Below, piece after piece: positions 8,667 to 19,598 of a stretch of DNA of 36,141 nucleotides; position 1 is the stretch's first letter; every line of letters begins with the position of its first letter. The DNA comes from Burkholderiaceae bacterium (lineage in GTDB: Bacteria > Pseudomonadota > Gammaproteobacteria > Burkholderiales > Burkholderiaceae_C). The translations under genes and the position numbers were made by a program. The notes beneath the pieces are model-generated. The model saw nothing but the letters and a program-made list of their open reading frames with translations. It searched no databases and was not told where the DNA came from. Where the stretch lies: contig JABWBN010000017.1 in assembly GCA_013360485.1 (NCBI GenBank), positions 1 through 36,141 on the forward strand. Reading direction: 5' to 3'.

Positions 8667-9644
8667 CTACATGAACAGGTGTTCGCCCGCGTTTTCGCCG
8701 CCCAGGATCACGTAGTTCACCTTGCGCAGGTCGGCCAGCGTGCGACCGCCGGCGTAGCTGATGGAGCTTTGCAGATCCTCGCGCATCTCGCGCAGCGTGT
8801 CGGCCAGGCGGCCCTTGATGGGTTCGAGGATGCGCTTGCCCTCGACATGCTTGTACTCACCCTTGTTGAAGTCGCTGGCCGAGCCGTAGTACTCCTTGTA
8901 CAGCCTGCCATCGACTTCGACGGTCTGCCCCGGCGATTCCTCGTGGCCCGCGAACAGCGAGCCGATCATCACCATTGCAGCACCGAAGCGCACGCTCTTG
9001 GCGATGTCGCCGTGGTGGCGAATGCCGCCGTCGGCGATGATGGGCTTGGTGGCCACGCGGGCGCACCACTTGAGCGCCGAGAGTTGCCAGCCGCCGGTGC
9101 CAAAGCCGGTCTTCAGCCGCGTGATGCACACCTTGCCAGGGCCGATGCCCACCTTGGTGGCATCGGCGCCCCAGTTCTCGAGGTCGATCACGCCTTCGGG
9201 CGTGCCCACGTTGCCGGCGATCACGAACGCCTGCGGCAGGCGCTGCTTGATGTGCTCGATCATGTGGCGCACGCTTTCGGCGTGGCCGTGGGCGATGTCG
9301 ATCGTGATGTAGTCGGCCCCCACACCCTCGGCGGCCAGGCGGTCGATGGTGTCGCGGTCCAGGGGCTTGACGCCCGAGCTGATCGACACGAACAGGCCCT
9401 GGTCGCGCATGCGCCGTGCGTAGGCCACCGTGTCGAGATCGAAGCGGTGCATCACGTAGAAGTGGCCACTGGCGGCCAACTGCTCGGTGATGGCTTCGTC
9501 GACCACCGTCTTCATGTTGGCCGGCACGGCCGGCAGCTTGAAGCGGCGGCCACCGAACTCAACCGAGGTGTCGCATTCGCTGCGGCTGTCGACGCGGCAC
9601 TTGCGCGGCAGCAGCAGGATGTTGTCGTAGTCGAAAATCTCCAT
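8667..9644 (-). CDS. guaC: GMP reductase
   Basis: 325 residues. GMP reductase converts GMP to IMP with NADPH in purine salvage. The catalytic loop [11 protein letters not shown] places the reactive cysteine at C173. The flanking [24 protein letters not shown] and [14 protein letters not shown] stretches mark the IMPDH/GMPR barrel, and no CBS domains interrupt it, which separates it from IMP dehydrogenase. The length and text follow the shorter GuaC type common in Firmicutes rather than the 347-residue enterobacterial enzyme. GAGAGA lies upstream of the ATG at 9644. It ends 25 bp from the S41 protease gene, across a CTG-rich spacer (8642-8666). Confidence 0.95.
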   Translation of the reverse strand: MEIFDYDNILLLPRKCRVDSRSECDTSVEFGGRRFKLPAVPANMKTVVDEAITEQLAASGHFYVMHRFDLDTVAYARRMRDQGLFVSISSGVKPLDRDTIDRLAAEGVGADYITIDIAHGHAESVRHMIEHIKQRLPQAFVIAGNVGTPEGVIDLENWGADATKVGIGPGKVCITRLKTGFGTGGWQLSALKWCARVATKPIIADGGIRHHGDIAKSVRFGAAMVMIGSLFAGHEESPGQTVEVDGRLYKEYYGSASDFNKGEYKHVEGKRILEPIKGRLADTLREMREDLQSSISYAGGRTLADLRKVNYVILGGENAGEHLFM

Positions 9645-9776
9645 CGCCGGTATCTCTCGTCAGGGGGAACAGGCGCGGCGTTGATGCAGTGCCGGCGCTG
9701 GGCTGCGAGCGCGTGAGCTGGAGACACGGTGGCTGCGCGGGGGCCTCGGCAAGAGCGAGGCGATGCGCGCGATGGA

Positions 9777-9802
9777 ACCGGGCCCCAGAAAGTGTGCCCG
9801 GT
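9777..9802. promoter_or_regulatory. Hairpin between the DUF1513-type gene and guaC
   Basis: ACCGGGC (9777-9783) and GCCCGGT (9796-9802) form a 7-bp stem with a 12-nt loop. It lies 9 bp beyond the DUF1513-type stop on the minus strand. No T-run follows, so a terminator role is uncertain. A TAGAAT (9813-9808, minus strand) overlaps that stop codon and could start a long leader for guaC. Confidence 0.35.
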
Positions 9803-9810
9803 GGCTGATT

Positions 9811-10923
9811 CTACGCGGCGAGCACAGCCCAGTGGTTGTCGGCCGAAAGCCCGGCCGGCCAGCGCAGCATGCGACCCGGGTCACGGGCGTGCCAGCGTGC
9901 CAGCCCCAGGCCGCCGCCGGCGATGACGCCTTGCGCGCCTTCGAGCGGCCAAAGTCCGCACGGGTTCTGAATCTGGCCGATGGGCGTGAGTTCTTCCGGA
10001 TGGTCGGGGCGCCACAACACGATGCGGTTCGCGTATTGCGCAGTGAGCACGAAGCCGCCATCCGGGCCGGCGGCCACGTCGCCGGCATAGCCTTCCACCA
10101 CTGGTTGGCGTGGGATGCTCAGGCGCTGACCGTCCCACACCGCCAGCAGCGGCGCTTCGCGCCTCTGGGCCGGGTTGTCGTGCTCGGCCTGCAGCCCGAT
10201 GCCCAGGAGCCTGCGCTGGCCGGGTTGCGCGGGTTGGTTCCAGGCGATGTGGTGCGGGCTCAGGCGGCGGTCCGGCAGCTTCCACTCGCCCAGCACTTCG
10301 CCACTGCCGGGGTTCAGCCGCACCAGCACCGGATCCATCTGGTCGAGATCGCGCTTGCCGCCGGTGGGGGTGCGCGGGATGCCGCCATTGGCCACCAGCA
10401 GCATGCCGTCGTCGGCCACGAGGATCTGGTGAGGGTCGATTCCGCCCGTGCGGAACTGGTTCACCTTGCGCAGGTTGCGCGCGTCACGCACGCTCACCCA
10501 GCCCTCGCCGGTGCGGCGGTCAGTCTCGCCGGTGTAGAGCCATTGGCCATCCCGACTGGCGATCACGTGTCCGTCCAGGGTGCGGGCATCACCCTCGTCG
10601 GCCATGGCGACTTGCTGGACCACCCGGCCACCGGCGTCCACGCGCAGCATCCAGGTGCCTGGACGCGTGGCCACCGCCATGAAGCCACCGCCGGCTTCCG
10701 GCACAACGGCATGCGGACGGCTCGGTACGGTGACGGCGGACTCGATGTCGATGCGTGCCTCGTCCCAGTGAACCTGCAGGGCCCCCACCTGGTAGTCGCG
10801 ACCGTGCATGCGCCAGCCGCCGGCGACTCGCACGGGCTGGCCCGCACCGGCCCGTGCGCGCGCGGACAGGGATAGCGTGGCGCAGGCAGTTGCCAGCGCA
10901 AGGAGGGTGCGACGTTGAATCAT
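9811..10923 (-). CDS. DUF1513-family periplasmic protein
   Basis: 370 residues. The N-terminus MIQRRTLLALA followed by a short hydrophobic stretch and ARARAGA looks like a twin-arginine-type or Sec signal peptide. The rest has beta-propeller-like repeats: PHAVVPEAGGGFMAV, DGHVIASRDGQWLYTGE, DPHQILVADDGMLLVANGG and SPHHIAWN. These segments match my recall of DUF1513, a family usually found with imelysin-type iron-uptake genes and a di-haem oxidase. Those partners are absent here: the neighbours are guaC and a patatin. A Fur-like dyad lies in its promoter. The biochemical function of the family is not established. The start at 10923 is well placed relative to the signal peptide. Confidence 0.8.
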   Translation of the reverse strand: MIQRRTLLALATACATLSLSARARAGAGQPVRVAGGWRMHGRDYQVGALQVHWDEARIDIESAVTVPSRPHAVVPEAGGGFMAVATRPGTWMLRVDAGGRVVQQVAMADEGDARTLDGHVIASRDGQWLYTGETDRRTGEGWVSVRDARNLRKVNQFRTGGIDPHQILVADDGMLLVANGGIPRTPTGGKRDLDQMDPVLVRLNPGSGEVLGEWKLPDRRLSPHHIAWNQPAQPGQRRLLGIGLQAEHDNPAQRREAPLLAVWDGQRLSIPRQPVVEGYAGDVAAGPDGGFVLTAQYANRIVLWRPDHPEELTPIGQIQNPCGLWPLEGAQGVIAGGGLGLARWHARDPGRMLRWPAGLSADNHWAVLAA

Positions 10924-10956
10924 GGTGACAAGCAGGCAGGCGGTGACCGGAGCGGC

Positions 10957-10962
10957 ATTCTA
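10957..10962 (-). promoter_or_regulatory. Candidate -10 element (TAGAAT) for the DUF1513-type gene
   Basis: TAGAAT (10962 to 10957, minus strand) lies 39 nt before the ATG at 10923. The dyad at 10968-10992 occupies the spacer and the -35 region, as expected for a repressor site. Confidence 0.45.
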
Positions 10963-10967
10963 ACTGC

Positions 10968-10992
10968 AATACGAATGCGATCGATTGTTATT
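10968..10992. promoter_or_regulatory. Fur-like dyad operator upstream of the DUF1513-type gene
   Basis: The site has the form AATA-n2-AAT-n7-ATT-n2-TATT, a symmetric A/T-rich dyad in a GC-rich context. It overlaps the spacer and -35 zone of the predicted promoter. Fur boxes are A/T-rich dyads of similar size, and DUF1513 genes often lie in iron-regulated loci. The match to the classical Fur consensus is only partial, so this is a candidate. Confidence 0.35.
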
Positions 10993-11073
10993 CCAATGGG
11001 TTGCGGTTCCGTTCTACACGGATGGCGCACCAGGGTGATCCGTGGCGGCGTGTCATCCCCGTGGGCTCGACAC

Positions 11074-12183
11074 TCAGGCAGATCCGGGCAGCGGGTTGCG
11101 TCGCGCGAGAGCTTCCGACACCGCGGCCGGCTGTCCCGGTGGGGGACCGCCAAACCAATGCTGCAGGTCGACGCTGCCGCGTCGACCCAGCGTTGCTGCG
11201 TGTTGGGCCAGCCACGCGAGCGTGCGCTCGCGACCCTCGTCGCGCAGGTGCTCGAGGAACGGTCCATGCGCGATCAGTCGGCTTTCGGCCGACAGGGGCG
11301 CGAGCGCGTCATGCCCATCGATCAGGTGCCAGTTCAATGCCGCCACACGAGCTGCATCGCCGCGCGGCCAGAACCGCTTGCGCGTGCGCTCGCGTTCGTC
11401 TGCCAGTGACTGCATTTCGCGCAAAAACGCAGCAGTGAAGCTGATTTCACCGGCGCGCTGGTGGACTTGCGACGCCGTCACCGGCACTTCCACGTGCTTC
11501 CAGGGGCTCAGCACAACCAACAGGATGTCGGTGACCGCGGGCGCTCGCACCAGCGGGAACACCGCAGGGTTGGCGCTGTACCCGCCATCCCAGTAAGCCT
11601 CACCATCGATCAGGACCGCTGGTTGCAGCATGGGCAGGCAGGCCGATGCCAGCAGCACGTCGGCGCTCAGCTCCCCGCGTTGGAAGAGCCGCAGTCGACC
11701 ACTGTCGGCCCGCGTCGCCGCGATATGGAGCTCGGGGCCGGGTGAATGGCGCAACGCCTCGAAGTCGATTTGCGCCTCGAGCAGCGCGCGCAGCGGGTTG
11801 TGGTCGCTGCCCAGGTTCGGGTAAGGGGAGACCAGCCGCATCCATCCCAGCCACCAGCGCGCTGTCGGTGTCAGCCGGGTTCGGGCGCCGTGGCCCTGAG
11901 TCAGCCACTCGAACGGCAGTTGCCTGCCGAGTGCCTGCCAGAAGCGTGCCAGTGCCTCGCGGGCGGACTCCTGTCCGTCGCCTCGCCCGGCTGCGGCCAG
12001 TCCGTGTGCCAGCACCACCGCGTTCATCGCGCCCGCGCTGGTCCCGCTGATGGCCGCAGGGGCGCCATATCCGCGTTCGAGCAGCGCATCGAGTACGCCC
12101 CACGTGTAGGCCCCATGGGCGCCGCCGCCTTGCAGGGCAAGCCCCAGGCGGCATGGGCGTCGCCAACGTTGGAACCAAGCCAC
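11074..12183 (-). CDS. Patatin-like phospholipase
   Basis: 369 residues from a GTG at 12183. The patatin core is complete: oxyanion-hole glycines in GGGAHGAY (19-26), the nucleophile in GTSAG (S49) and the catalytic aspartate in WDGG (D199). Patatins hydrolyse acyl esters of phospholipids with a Ser-Asp dyad. No signal peptide is visible, so it should be cytoplasmic or peripheral to the membrane. Close relatives include bacterial RssA-like proteins and polyhydroxybutyrate-associated patatins; the substrate is not readable here. The GTG is chosen because TGAGGG, which includes the stop of the upstream gene, lies 7-8 nt before it; longer frames merely run antisense through that neighbour. The gap to the upstream gene is 10 bp, so the two form an operon. 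Confidence 0.9.
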   Translation of the reverse strand: MAWFQRWRRPCRLGLALQGGGAHGAYTWGVLDALLERGYGAPAAISGTSAGAMNAVVLAHGLAAAGRGDGQESAREALARFWQALGRQLPFEWLTQGHGARTRLTPTARWWLGWMRLVSPYPNLGSDHNPLRALLEAQIDFEALRHSPGPELHIAATRADSGRLRLFQRGELSADVLLASACLPMLQPAVLIDGEAYWDGGYSANPAVFPLVRAPAVTDILLVVLSPWKHVEVPVTASQVHQRAGEISFTAAFLREMQSLADERERTRKRFWPRGDAARVAALNWHLIDGHDALAPLSAESRLIAHGPFLEHLRDEGRERTLAWLAQHAATLGRRGSVDLQHWFGGPPPGQPAAVSEALARRNPLPGSA

Positions 12184-12193
12184 GGCGCGGCCC

Positions 12194-12895
12194 TCAGCGC
12201 AGTGCGCACACGTCGCTGGCCATGCCGAGCATCCGGCCGTCCGCCCCTTCGAGCCACGCGCGGGCCCGCACCCGGTGGACCAGCGCCTGGTCGGGCCAAC
12301 GCAGTGCCCGCAGGTGCACCGTGCGAGCCGGCGCGCCCTTGCCATGCAGCGCCAGCGGCCCCGCGACGTTTCGCACCAGGACGCGGGGCTGGGTCGAGCC
12401 TTCGGCACCCGGGTCGAGTTCCTCGACGAGGGCAACCCAGGCCTGGGTACCGGCAGGCAGGCGGCCGCGAACGGTCAGCCTCACGCCCATGTAGCCGCTC
12501 CAGGCTGGACCGGTCTCGAGTTGCATGCGCGTGTCGGGTGCGGGACGAATGGTGTCGCGCACGACGAGGCTCTGCATGCCCGCGGGTGCAGCCAGGCCCG
12601 CACGCCCCAGGCGCTGCGCCGCATCGGGCACCGCCGCCGAGCCCAGGGCGGCGGCATCACCGGCATCGGTGGGCACGATCCAGTCAAGGCGCCAACCAGC
12701 GGACGCAACGGCCGCAGGTCCGTCGCGGACCGGCGCTCGTGCGGGCGCGGCCCAGCAGTCGGCGCAATCCGCGCTCAGGTAGTGCTCGGTCATTGGCGCA
12801 CTGCGTGGCGGACAGGCATCGGGCCGAGCCGCTGCCAGACCCGAGGCGATGGTGAGCGCCAGAGCCGCGAAGCAGCGCGCTTCTAGAATGGTTCG

Positions 12896-12901
<6 letters not shown>
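12194..12901 (-). CDS. Hypothetical secreted protein with C-x-x-C-W motif
   Basis: 235 residues. A signal peptide is likely: basic N-terminus, hydrophobic stretch FAALALTIASGLAAA, predicted cleavage near residue 25. The mature protein starts with a proline-rich bit and the stretch EHYLSADCADCW, a C-x-x-C motif followed by tryptophan. Such a motif at the end of a beta-strand recalls thioredoxin-fold proteins, but the rest (VRLTVRGRLPAGTQAWVALVEELDPG, then VHLRALRWPD) looks all-beta. I do not recognise the family and assign no function. It shares its start region with uvrD on the other strand: both ATGs lie in one ATGCAT at 12896-12901. The patatin gene follows after 10 bp. The long open frame further upstream on this strand is antisense to uvrD and is not coding. 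Confidence 0.75.
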
Positions 12902-15295
<2,394 letters not shown>

Positions 15296-15312
15296 CCGGT
15301 GCGATTGCGGGT

Positions 15313-15359
15313 CCCAATGGCAAATTGAGCGCGAGTAGCGCCTCATTGGGCTTCCTTTT
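15313..15359 (+). terminator. Rho-independent terminator after uvrD
   Basis: CCCAATG (15313-15319) pairs with CATTGGG (15344-15350), with an inner GCGC/GCGC pair, and is followed by CTTCCTTTT. It begins 17 nt after the uvrD stop. Confidence 0.65.
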
Positions 15360-15503
15360 CGGCCGACTGTCATACCGTCGGGAGGTCTCCAATTGCCCTA
15401 TCCGGAAAGACCGACAAGTCGCTTCCGGAGGCCTCGCAGCGAAGGGCTCGCGCGGGGCACGGGCAACGAGGCCCATTGCGTTTCGGTAAAGTGAGGCAAG
15501 GGA

Positions 15504-16961
15504 ATGAGCACGAGCTACAGCATCCGGTCGCGCCTGAACTGGCTGTTCCTGGTGATCGTCGCGGGGCTGCTTGCGGCCATGGCCGCATTCAACTATCAGG
15601 CCGGGCGGCGAGAGCGGGAAGCGGCGCTGCACGAGGAACTGGGTTCCATCGTCGCGCGCATGTCGGGCAGCCTTCCCGCGGCGTTGTGGAACTTCGACCA
15701 GGGCCAGATCGATCGGATCGTCGCCGCCGAGATGGGTGCGAAGTTCATCGAGTCGATCGTCGTTGTGCAGGACAAAAAGATCGCGGGCGGCATGGCACGT
15801 GATTCAGCGGGCCAGGTGGCGACGATCAAGCAGGCTCCGCCTTCTGGAGAGTTCAGCGGCGGGGCTCCACTGAGCTTCGTGGACGGTGGCAAGAAGCAGG
15901 AATTGGGCACCGTCACAGTGAACATCTCGTACGAAACGGTGCGCGCGGCCATGCGCGGCGAATTGATTCGCCAGACCATTCAGGCGCTGGTGCTGGCCGT
16001 CGCTCTCATGGCAGCTTTGTCGTTGAGCCTGGCCCGAGTGGTGGTGCATCCGCTCGAGCGGGTGCGCGATGCACTTGAGCAGATCGGTGCCGGATCGGCG
16101 GACTTGACCCGACGCCTTCCGCTGACTGGCTCCGTCGAGTTCATCGGCATCGCGCACGGCTTCAACGCATTCGTCGAGCGGTTGGATCGTGTCATTCAGC
16201 AAGTGCGCCAGCAGGCTGAGACTGTATCGGTGGGCTCCAAGGAGATTGCTGACGGCAACCTGGACCTGTCTCACCGAACTGAAGAGACGGCCTCGCACGT
16301 ACAGGCCATCGCCCAGACAGTGACCGAGATGCGGCACAGTGTCGAGGTAAATGCCGAAGGCGCCGAAACTGCCAATCGCTGCGGGCGGGACGCGGCACAG
16401 ATCGCGGATCGCGGGGGGGAACTGATGGACACCGTGATCAAGACCATGGACGAAATGAGCACTAGCGCCGGTCGAATCACCGAGATCACCAGCGTGATCG
16501 ATACGATTGCCTTCCAGACCAATATCCTGGCGCTGAATGCGGCCGTCGAGGCTGCCCGCGCTGGCGAGCAGGGGCGCGGCTTCGCGGTGGTCGCTGGCGA
16601 GGTTCGCAGTCTGGCACAGCGAAGCGGCGAGGCAGCGCGCGAGATCAAGGAGTTGATCGACGACACAGTGGCGCGGGTCGGCAATGGCCAGCAGCAGGTG
16701 GATGCAGCTGGGCGAACGATCAGAGAAGTCGTCGGCGCGATCCGAAAGGTCAGCGACATTCTTGGCGAAATCACTACTGCGTCGCAGCAGCAACGCCAGT
16801 CGATCGGTCAGGTCGGCGACGCGATTGCCAGCATCGACGAGGCCACCCAGCGTAACGCGGCGCTCGTCGAACAGGTCAGCGCGGCCGCTACCAGCGTGCG
16901 CGAGTCCACCTCGGGGCTGGTGGCCGCGGTCGGTGCGTTCACGGTGTCTGAGCGGTCTTGA
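15504..16961 (+). CDS. Methyl-accepting chemotaxis protein
   Basis: 485 residues. Transmembrane helix 1 is at about 12-30 and helix 2 at about 157-177. They enclose a periplasmic domain of roughly 125 residues with the stretch SLPAALWNFDQGQIDRIV, a pattern common in small extracytoplasmic sensor domains. A HAMP domain follows (about 178-232), then the cytoplasmic signalling coiled coil with the conserved hairpin tip EITSVIDTIAFQTNILALNAAVEAARAGEQGRG, beginning near residue 327 and written here only in part: FQTNILALNAAVEAARAGEQ. The protein ends in VSERS and has no NWETF-type tail for CheR/CheB docking. GAGGCAAGGG precedes the ATG at 15504. The next gene, 79 nt downstream, encodes a periplasmic binding protein that may present the ligand. 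A signal through CheA/CheW is expected, but no che genes lie in the window. Confidence 0.93.
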   Translation: MSTSYSIRSRLNWLFLVIVAGLLAAMAAFNYQAGRREREAALHEELGSIVARMSGSLPAALWNFDQGQIDRIVAAEMGAKFIESIVVVQDKKIAGGMARDSAGQVATIKQAPPSGEFSGGAPLSFVDGGKKQELGTVTVNISYETVRAAMRGELIRQTIQALVLAVALMAALSLSLARVVVHPLERVRDALEQIGAGSADLTRRLPLTGSVEFIGIAHGFNAFVERLDRVIQQVRQQAETVSVGSKEIADGNLDLSHRTEETASHVQAIAQTVTEMRHSVEVNAEGAETANRCGRDAAQIADRGGELMDTVIKTMDEMSTSAGRITEITSVIDTIAFQTNILALNAAVEAARAGEQGRGFAVVAGEVRSLAQRSGEAAREIKELIDDTVARVGNGQQQVDAAGRTIREVVGAIRKVSDILGEITTASQQQRQSIGQVGDAIASIDEATQRNAALVEQVSAAATSVRESTSGLVAAVGAFTVSERS

Positions 16962-17040
16962 AACCGTCGCGGTCGCCTCGCCATGCCCGACCGCTTTACC
17001 CCTGCCTGCAGCAGTGCGGGCGCATAGCAAGGAGTCGTTC

Positions 17041-17787
17041 ATGAAAACACACACGATGCGTCGCTCAATTGCGGCCGCTTGCGCGGCCGGCCTCGGCGCC
17101 TTCATTGCAACCAGCAGCGTCTACGCCGCCGGTCAGAATTGGAAGGTCAGTCTTGCGCAAATGCCCGTCTACGCCGAGAGCACGGACAAGGGCGTCTTGG
17201 TCGATTTGGTCAAAGCACTGGAAAGGGCCTCGGGCGACAAGCTCGAACTGCAGGTCGTGCCGTTTCCCCGCTCGATGAGCGACGTGCAGGAGAAAAAGGT
17301 CGACTTCCACATGCCGCTGATCCAGTTGCCTGGTTCCGAAACCGGCACGCCCAAGTTCGACTACTCGAACGAGACCATCTTCCACGTCAACTTCACGATG
17401 TACTCGAGCAAGTCAGTCGACGTGACGCCAGCCACAGCGAGCAAGTTCAAGGTTGAGACCGAGCAAGCGCACGTGGAGTACTTCGATTTCCCGATCGTCG
17501 CGTCCAACAGCATAGACGGCAGCCTGAAGAAGGTGAACGCTGGGCGCATCGATGCGTTCATCTTTGCTGACAACGCCTGCGATCCCATCATCAAAGCGGG
17601 AGGCCTGAGCAACGTCAAGCGCCAGCTCTACAAGCGGTTTGACGTCAAAGTGGTTCTGCCCAAAGGCGGTCGCGGTGGTGCCGCGGACAAGTGGCTCACG
17701 GTCAACATAGGCAAGCTACGCGCCAGCGGCGAATTCGACAAGATCATGGGCAAGATCGATGCGCCGTACCAAGCTTGGCAGCCTTGA
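17041..17787 (+). CDS. Periplasmic solute-binding protein (SBP_bac_3-like)
   Basis: 248 residues. A classical signal peptide ends near residue 29-30 (VYAA). The mature part has the order of amino-acid-type periplasmic binding proteins: YAESTDKGVLVDLVKALERASG at the start, then QVVPFPRSMSDVQEKKVDFHMP, and the hinge region ASNSIDGSLKKVNAGRIDAFIFADNA. It ends with a final helix GEFDKIMGKI. It is a small and somewhat divergent member, so the ligand is open. AAGGAG sits 6 nt before the ATG. No ABC permease or ATPase lies beside it; its plus-strand neighbour is the chemoreceptor, so a sensory rather than a transport role is likely. Confidence 0.85.
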   Translation: MKTHTMRRSIAAACAAGLGAFIATSSVYAAGQNWKVSLAQMPVYAESTDKGVLVDLVKALERASGDKLELQVVPFPRSMSDVQEKKVDFHMPLIQLPGSETGTPKFDYSNETIFHVNFTMYSSKSVDVTPATASKFKVETEQAHVEYFDFPIVASNSIDGSLKKVNAGRIDAFIFADNACDPIIKAGGLSNVKRQLYKRFDVKVVLPKGGRGGAADKWLTVNIGKLRASGEFDKIMGKIDAPYQAWQP

Positions 17788-17811
17788 CCTCGGGGCTTCG
17801 TACCCGCACCA

Positions 17812-18054
17812 CTAGCGCGACGGAGCGCCAGCGGCTGACTCAGGCGGGGTAGGGCCACCGGTCACGAGATCGACCGTCTTCTCGATCACCCGCCCGGTCA
17901 CCTTGACCGTGGTAGCGACAGCGGTGCCGGCGACGCTCGCCGCGGTCCCTGCGATCGCACCGGCGACGGTGATCACGGCGCAGCCGGGCAACAGCGCTGC
18001 GGCCGCCAGCGCCAGCGCGACCGCGTGCAGGCGAAGTGGGTGAGTGTGGTTCAT
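17812..18054 (-). CDS. Small predicted lipoprotein
   Basis: 80 residues. The signal peptide has a hydrophobic core and lipobox LLPGC, placing the lipidated cysteine at C25. The mature part is an alanine/valine/threonine-rich repeat-like segment (GAIAGTAASVAGTAVATTVKVTGRVIEKTVDLV) that resembles small betaproteobacterial lipoproteins with a V-x-x-T-V periodicity. The function is unknown. A TAAAGT hexamer (18089 to 18084, minus strand) could be its -10 element, giving a leader of about 24 nt. The tail faces the binding-protein gene, 24 bp away, without a visible terminator. Confidence 0.8.
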   Translation of the reverse strand: MNHTHPLRLHAVALALAAAALLPGCAVITVAGAIAGTAASVAGTAVATTVKVTGRVIEKTVDLVTGGPTPPESAAGAPSR

Positions 18055-18083
18055 GGCATGCGGCAGCGTCTGAGGCGCGGCTC

Positions 18084-18089
18084 ACTTTA
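18084..18089 (-). promoter_or_regulatory. Candidate -10 element (TAAAGT) for the small lipoprotein
   Basis: TAAAGT on the minus strand (18089 to 18084) lies 35 nt before the ATG at 18054. No clear -35 hexamer is visible. Confidence 0.3.
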
Positions 18090-18164
18090 GCGCACCGCGT
18101 GGCAGACCGCCTGGCGACCCCTCCAGCGTGCCAGGCACCGTGCGCCTGTTCTCCATGCGAGCGC

Positions 18165-18731
18165 TCACGACCGCGATCGTGCTCTGGGCCGCGGCACCGG
18201 CTGGTCGAGGATACCCAGCGCTTGCTCGAGCACATCGATCCAGTTGCGCTCGTAGAGGATGCCTGCATGCAGCACCAGGTGCTGCAGGGCACGCGGGCGC
18301 GGTTCGGCGTCTTCGATGGGCGGGAAGTCGCGACGCTCGATATCCAGGTAGAGCTCGAGTTGCGCGCGGTGCGCCTGGAGCCGCTGCCGGATCTCATCGA
18401 CCAGGGCCGTGGGCCCCACCAGCGCCTCGGCGCGCAGGCGCACCATGAGCGCATCTCGCAGCGGCGACGCCGCGGCCGGTTCGCCGACCCACCGCGCCAG
18501 TTCCTGGCGTCCGGCGGGCAGGATGCGGTAGGCCCGCTTGCGGCCGCGGGTGTTCTCGATCGGATGGGATTGCACCAGACCGTGCGCCTGCAGCCGCGCG
18601 AGCTCGCGGTAGATCTGCTGGTGGGTGGCATTCCAGAAGTGGCCGATCGAGCGGTCGAAGCGCTGCGCCAGATCGGAGCCCGAGCCCGGCTGCTCGAGCA
18701 GGGCGGTCAGCAGTGCATGTGGCAGCGACAT
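18165..18731 (-). CDS. PadR family transcriptional regulator
   Basis: 188 residues. The N-terminal winged-helix domain (about 1-80) has the PadR pattern: LLTALLEQPGSGSDLAQRF, then FWNATHQQIYRELARLQAHGLV, then GRKRAYRILPAGRQELARW. The C-terminal part (about 85-175) matches the Vir_act_alpha_C dimerisation helices. PadR proteins are often repressors released by phenolic acids or other small ligands; the ligand here is unknown. Its ATG shares one base with the stop of the preceding membrane-protein gene (TGATG at 18733-18729), so translation is probably coupled. It may control its own operon or a distant target. Confidence 0.9.
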   Translation of the reverse strand: MSLPHALLTALLEQPGSGSDLAQRFDRSIGHFWNATHQQIYRELARLQAHGLVQSHPIENTRGRKRAYRILPAGRQELARWVGEPAAASPLRDALMVRLRAEALVGPTALVDEIRQRLQAHRAQLELYLDIERRDFPPIEDAEPRPRALQHLVLHAGILYERNWIDVLEQALGILDQPVPRPRARSRS

Positions 18732-19579
18732 CAGGTCGGGGGTGTCGCTGCTTCAGGCACTACCGCCGGGGGCTCGTCGGTCGGCAACTCGAAGGTGTCG
18801 GCGAACATGAACCACTGACTGGCATAGAACAACGCCGCCATGCCGAGCCAGGCCGCGGTTCCGATGGCGAGCACCAGCGGTCCTGCGCCGATCGCCAATG
18901 CCAGCAACGCAGCCACCAGCCCGATGAGCACGGCCGTGGCCATCGACAGACCGAGGAAGCTGACCAGGAACAGCACGAATGCACCCCGCGTGCGCCACAA
19001 CCCCAGCAGGCTGGAAAACAGCGCCTGCAGTGCGCCTTGCCGCCCCCAGTGCACCAGCGCCAGCGCGTGCCAGTACGGCACCGAAATCACGGCCATCAGC
19101 GTCATGGTCAGGTTCAAGTGCCTGACCACGGCCGGATGGGTGAACACCTCGGCCAAATCGGCTGCCGTGCGCTGCGGCTTCGACAGTGGCTGCAGCGCCT
19201 CGGCCAATTCGGCGCCCGCAGCCGCATTGATCAGGGCGAAACCGGCGAGCAGCAGTGCACCGAAGCTCGCGCACAACACCAGGGCATGTCGGCGGGTGGG
19301 CCTGGGCGTGCGCCAGACGGCCAGCAGGTGCGAGATGCGCACGGGCCGCCCCTGGAGTACGTCGCGTGTGGCAGCCATGTAGGCCAGCGACAGCATGGGC
19401 ACCGATGCCAACGCGAGCCACTCACCCACCACGGTGAGGGCGCCGACCAGCGAGAAGGCCGCGAAGTAGGCGACGAACAACGCCATGTAGCCCACCGGTC
19501 GCCGGCCGAACGCCAGCAAGCCCTGGCGCAGCCACAGCGCACCCTGCGATGCGGGCACCTCGCGCAGTTTCAAACCCAT
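18731..19579 (-). CDS. BPSS1780-family integral membrane protein
   Basis: 282 residues with about six hydrophobic helices arranged in pairs: LFVAYFAAFSLVGAL, ALVLCASFGALLLAGF, LTMTLMAVISVPYW, then FVLFLVSFLGLSM and two more. The N-terminus LREVPASQGALWLRQGLLAFGRRP, with a charged helix before the first membrane segment, is the mark of the BPSS1780 family known from Burkholderia and relatives. The function of the family is not established. The ATG at 19579 is chosen over an upstream extension that would overlap thrB. It lies 19 bp after thrB and overlaps padR by one base, so the three genes look like one operon. Confidence 0.8.
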   Translation of the reverse strand: MGLKLREVPASQGALWLRQGLLAFGRRPVGYMALFVAYFAAFSLVGALTVVGEWLALASVPMLSLAYMAATRDVLQGRPVRISHLLAVWRTPRPTRRHALVLCASFGALLLAGFALINAAAGAELAEALQPLSKPQRTAADLAEVFTHPAVVRHLNLTMTLMAVISVPYWHALALVHWGRQGALQALFSSLLGLWRTRGAFVLFLVSFLGLSMATAVLIGLVAALLALAIGAGPLVLAIGTAAWLGMAALFYASQWFMFADTFELPTDEPPAVVPEAATPPT

Positions 19580-19598
19580 GATGTGAAGCGAACTGATG

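Noticed and set aside
8641-8670. CTG-repeat stretch between the S41 protease and guaC genes
   Set aside because: It is short, imperfect and lies between two converging stops; I see no sign of a functional or unstable repeat beyond local composition.
15296-15503. Possible sigma-28 promoter before the chemoreceptor
   Set aside because: TTTCGGTAAA resembles part of a sigma-28 -10 element, but no TAAA-type -35 lies at the right distance, so I do not report it.
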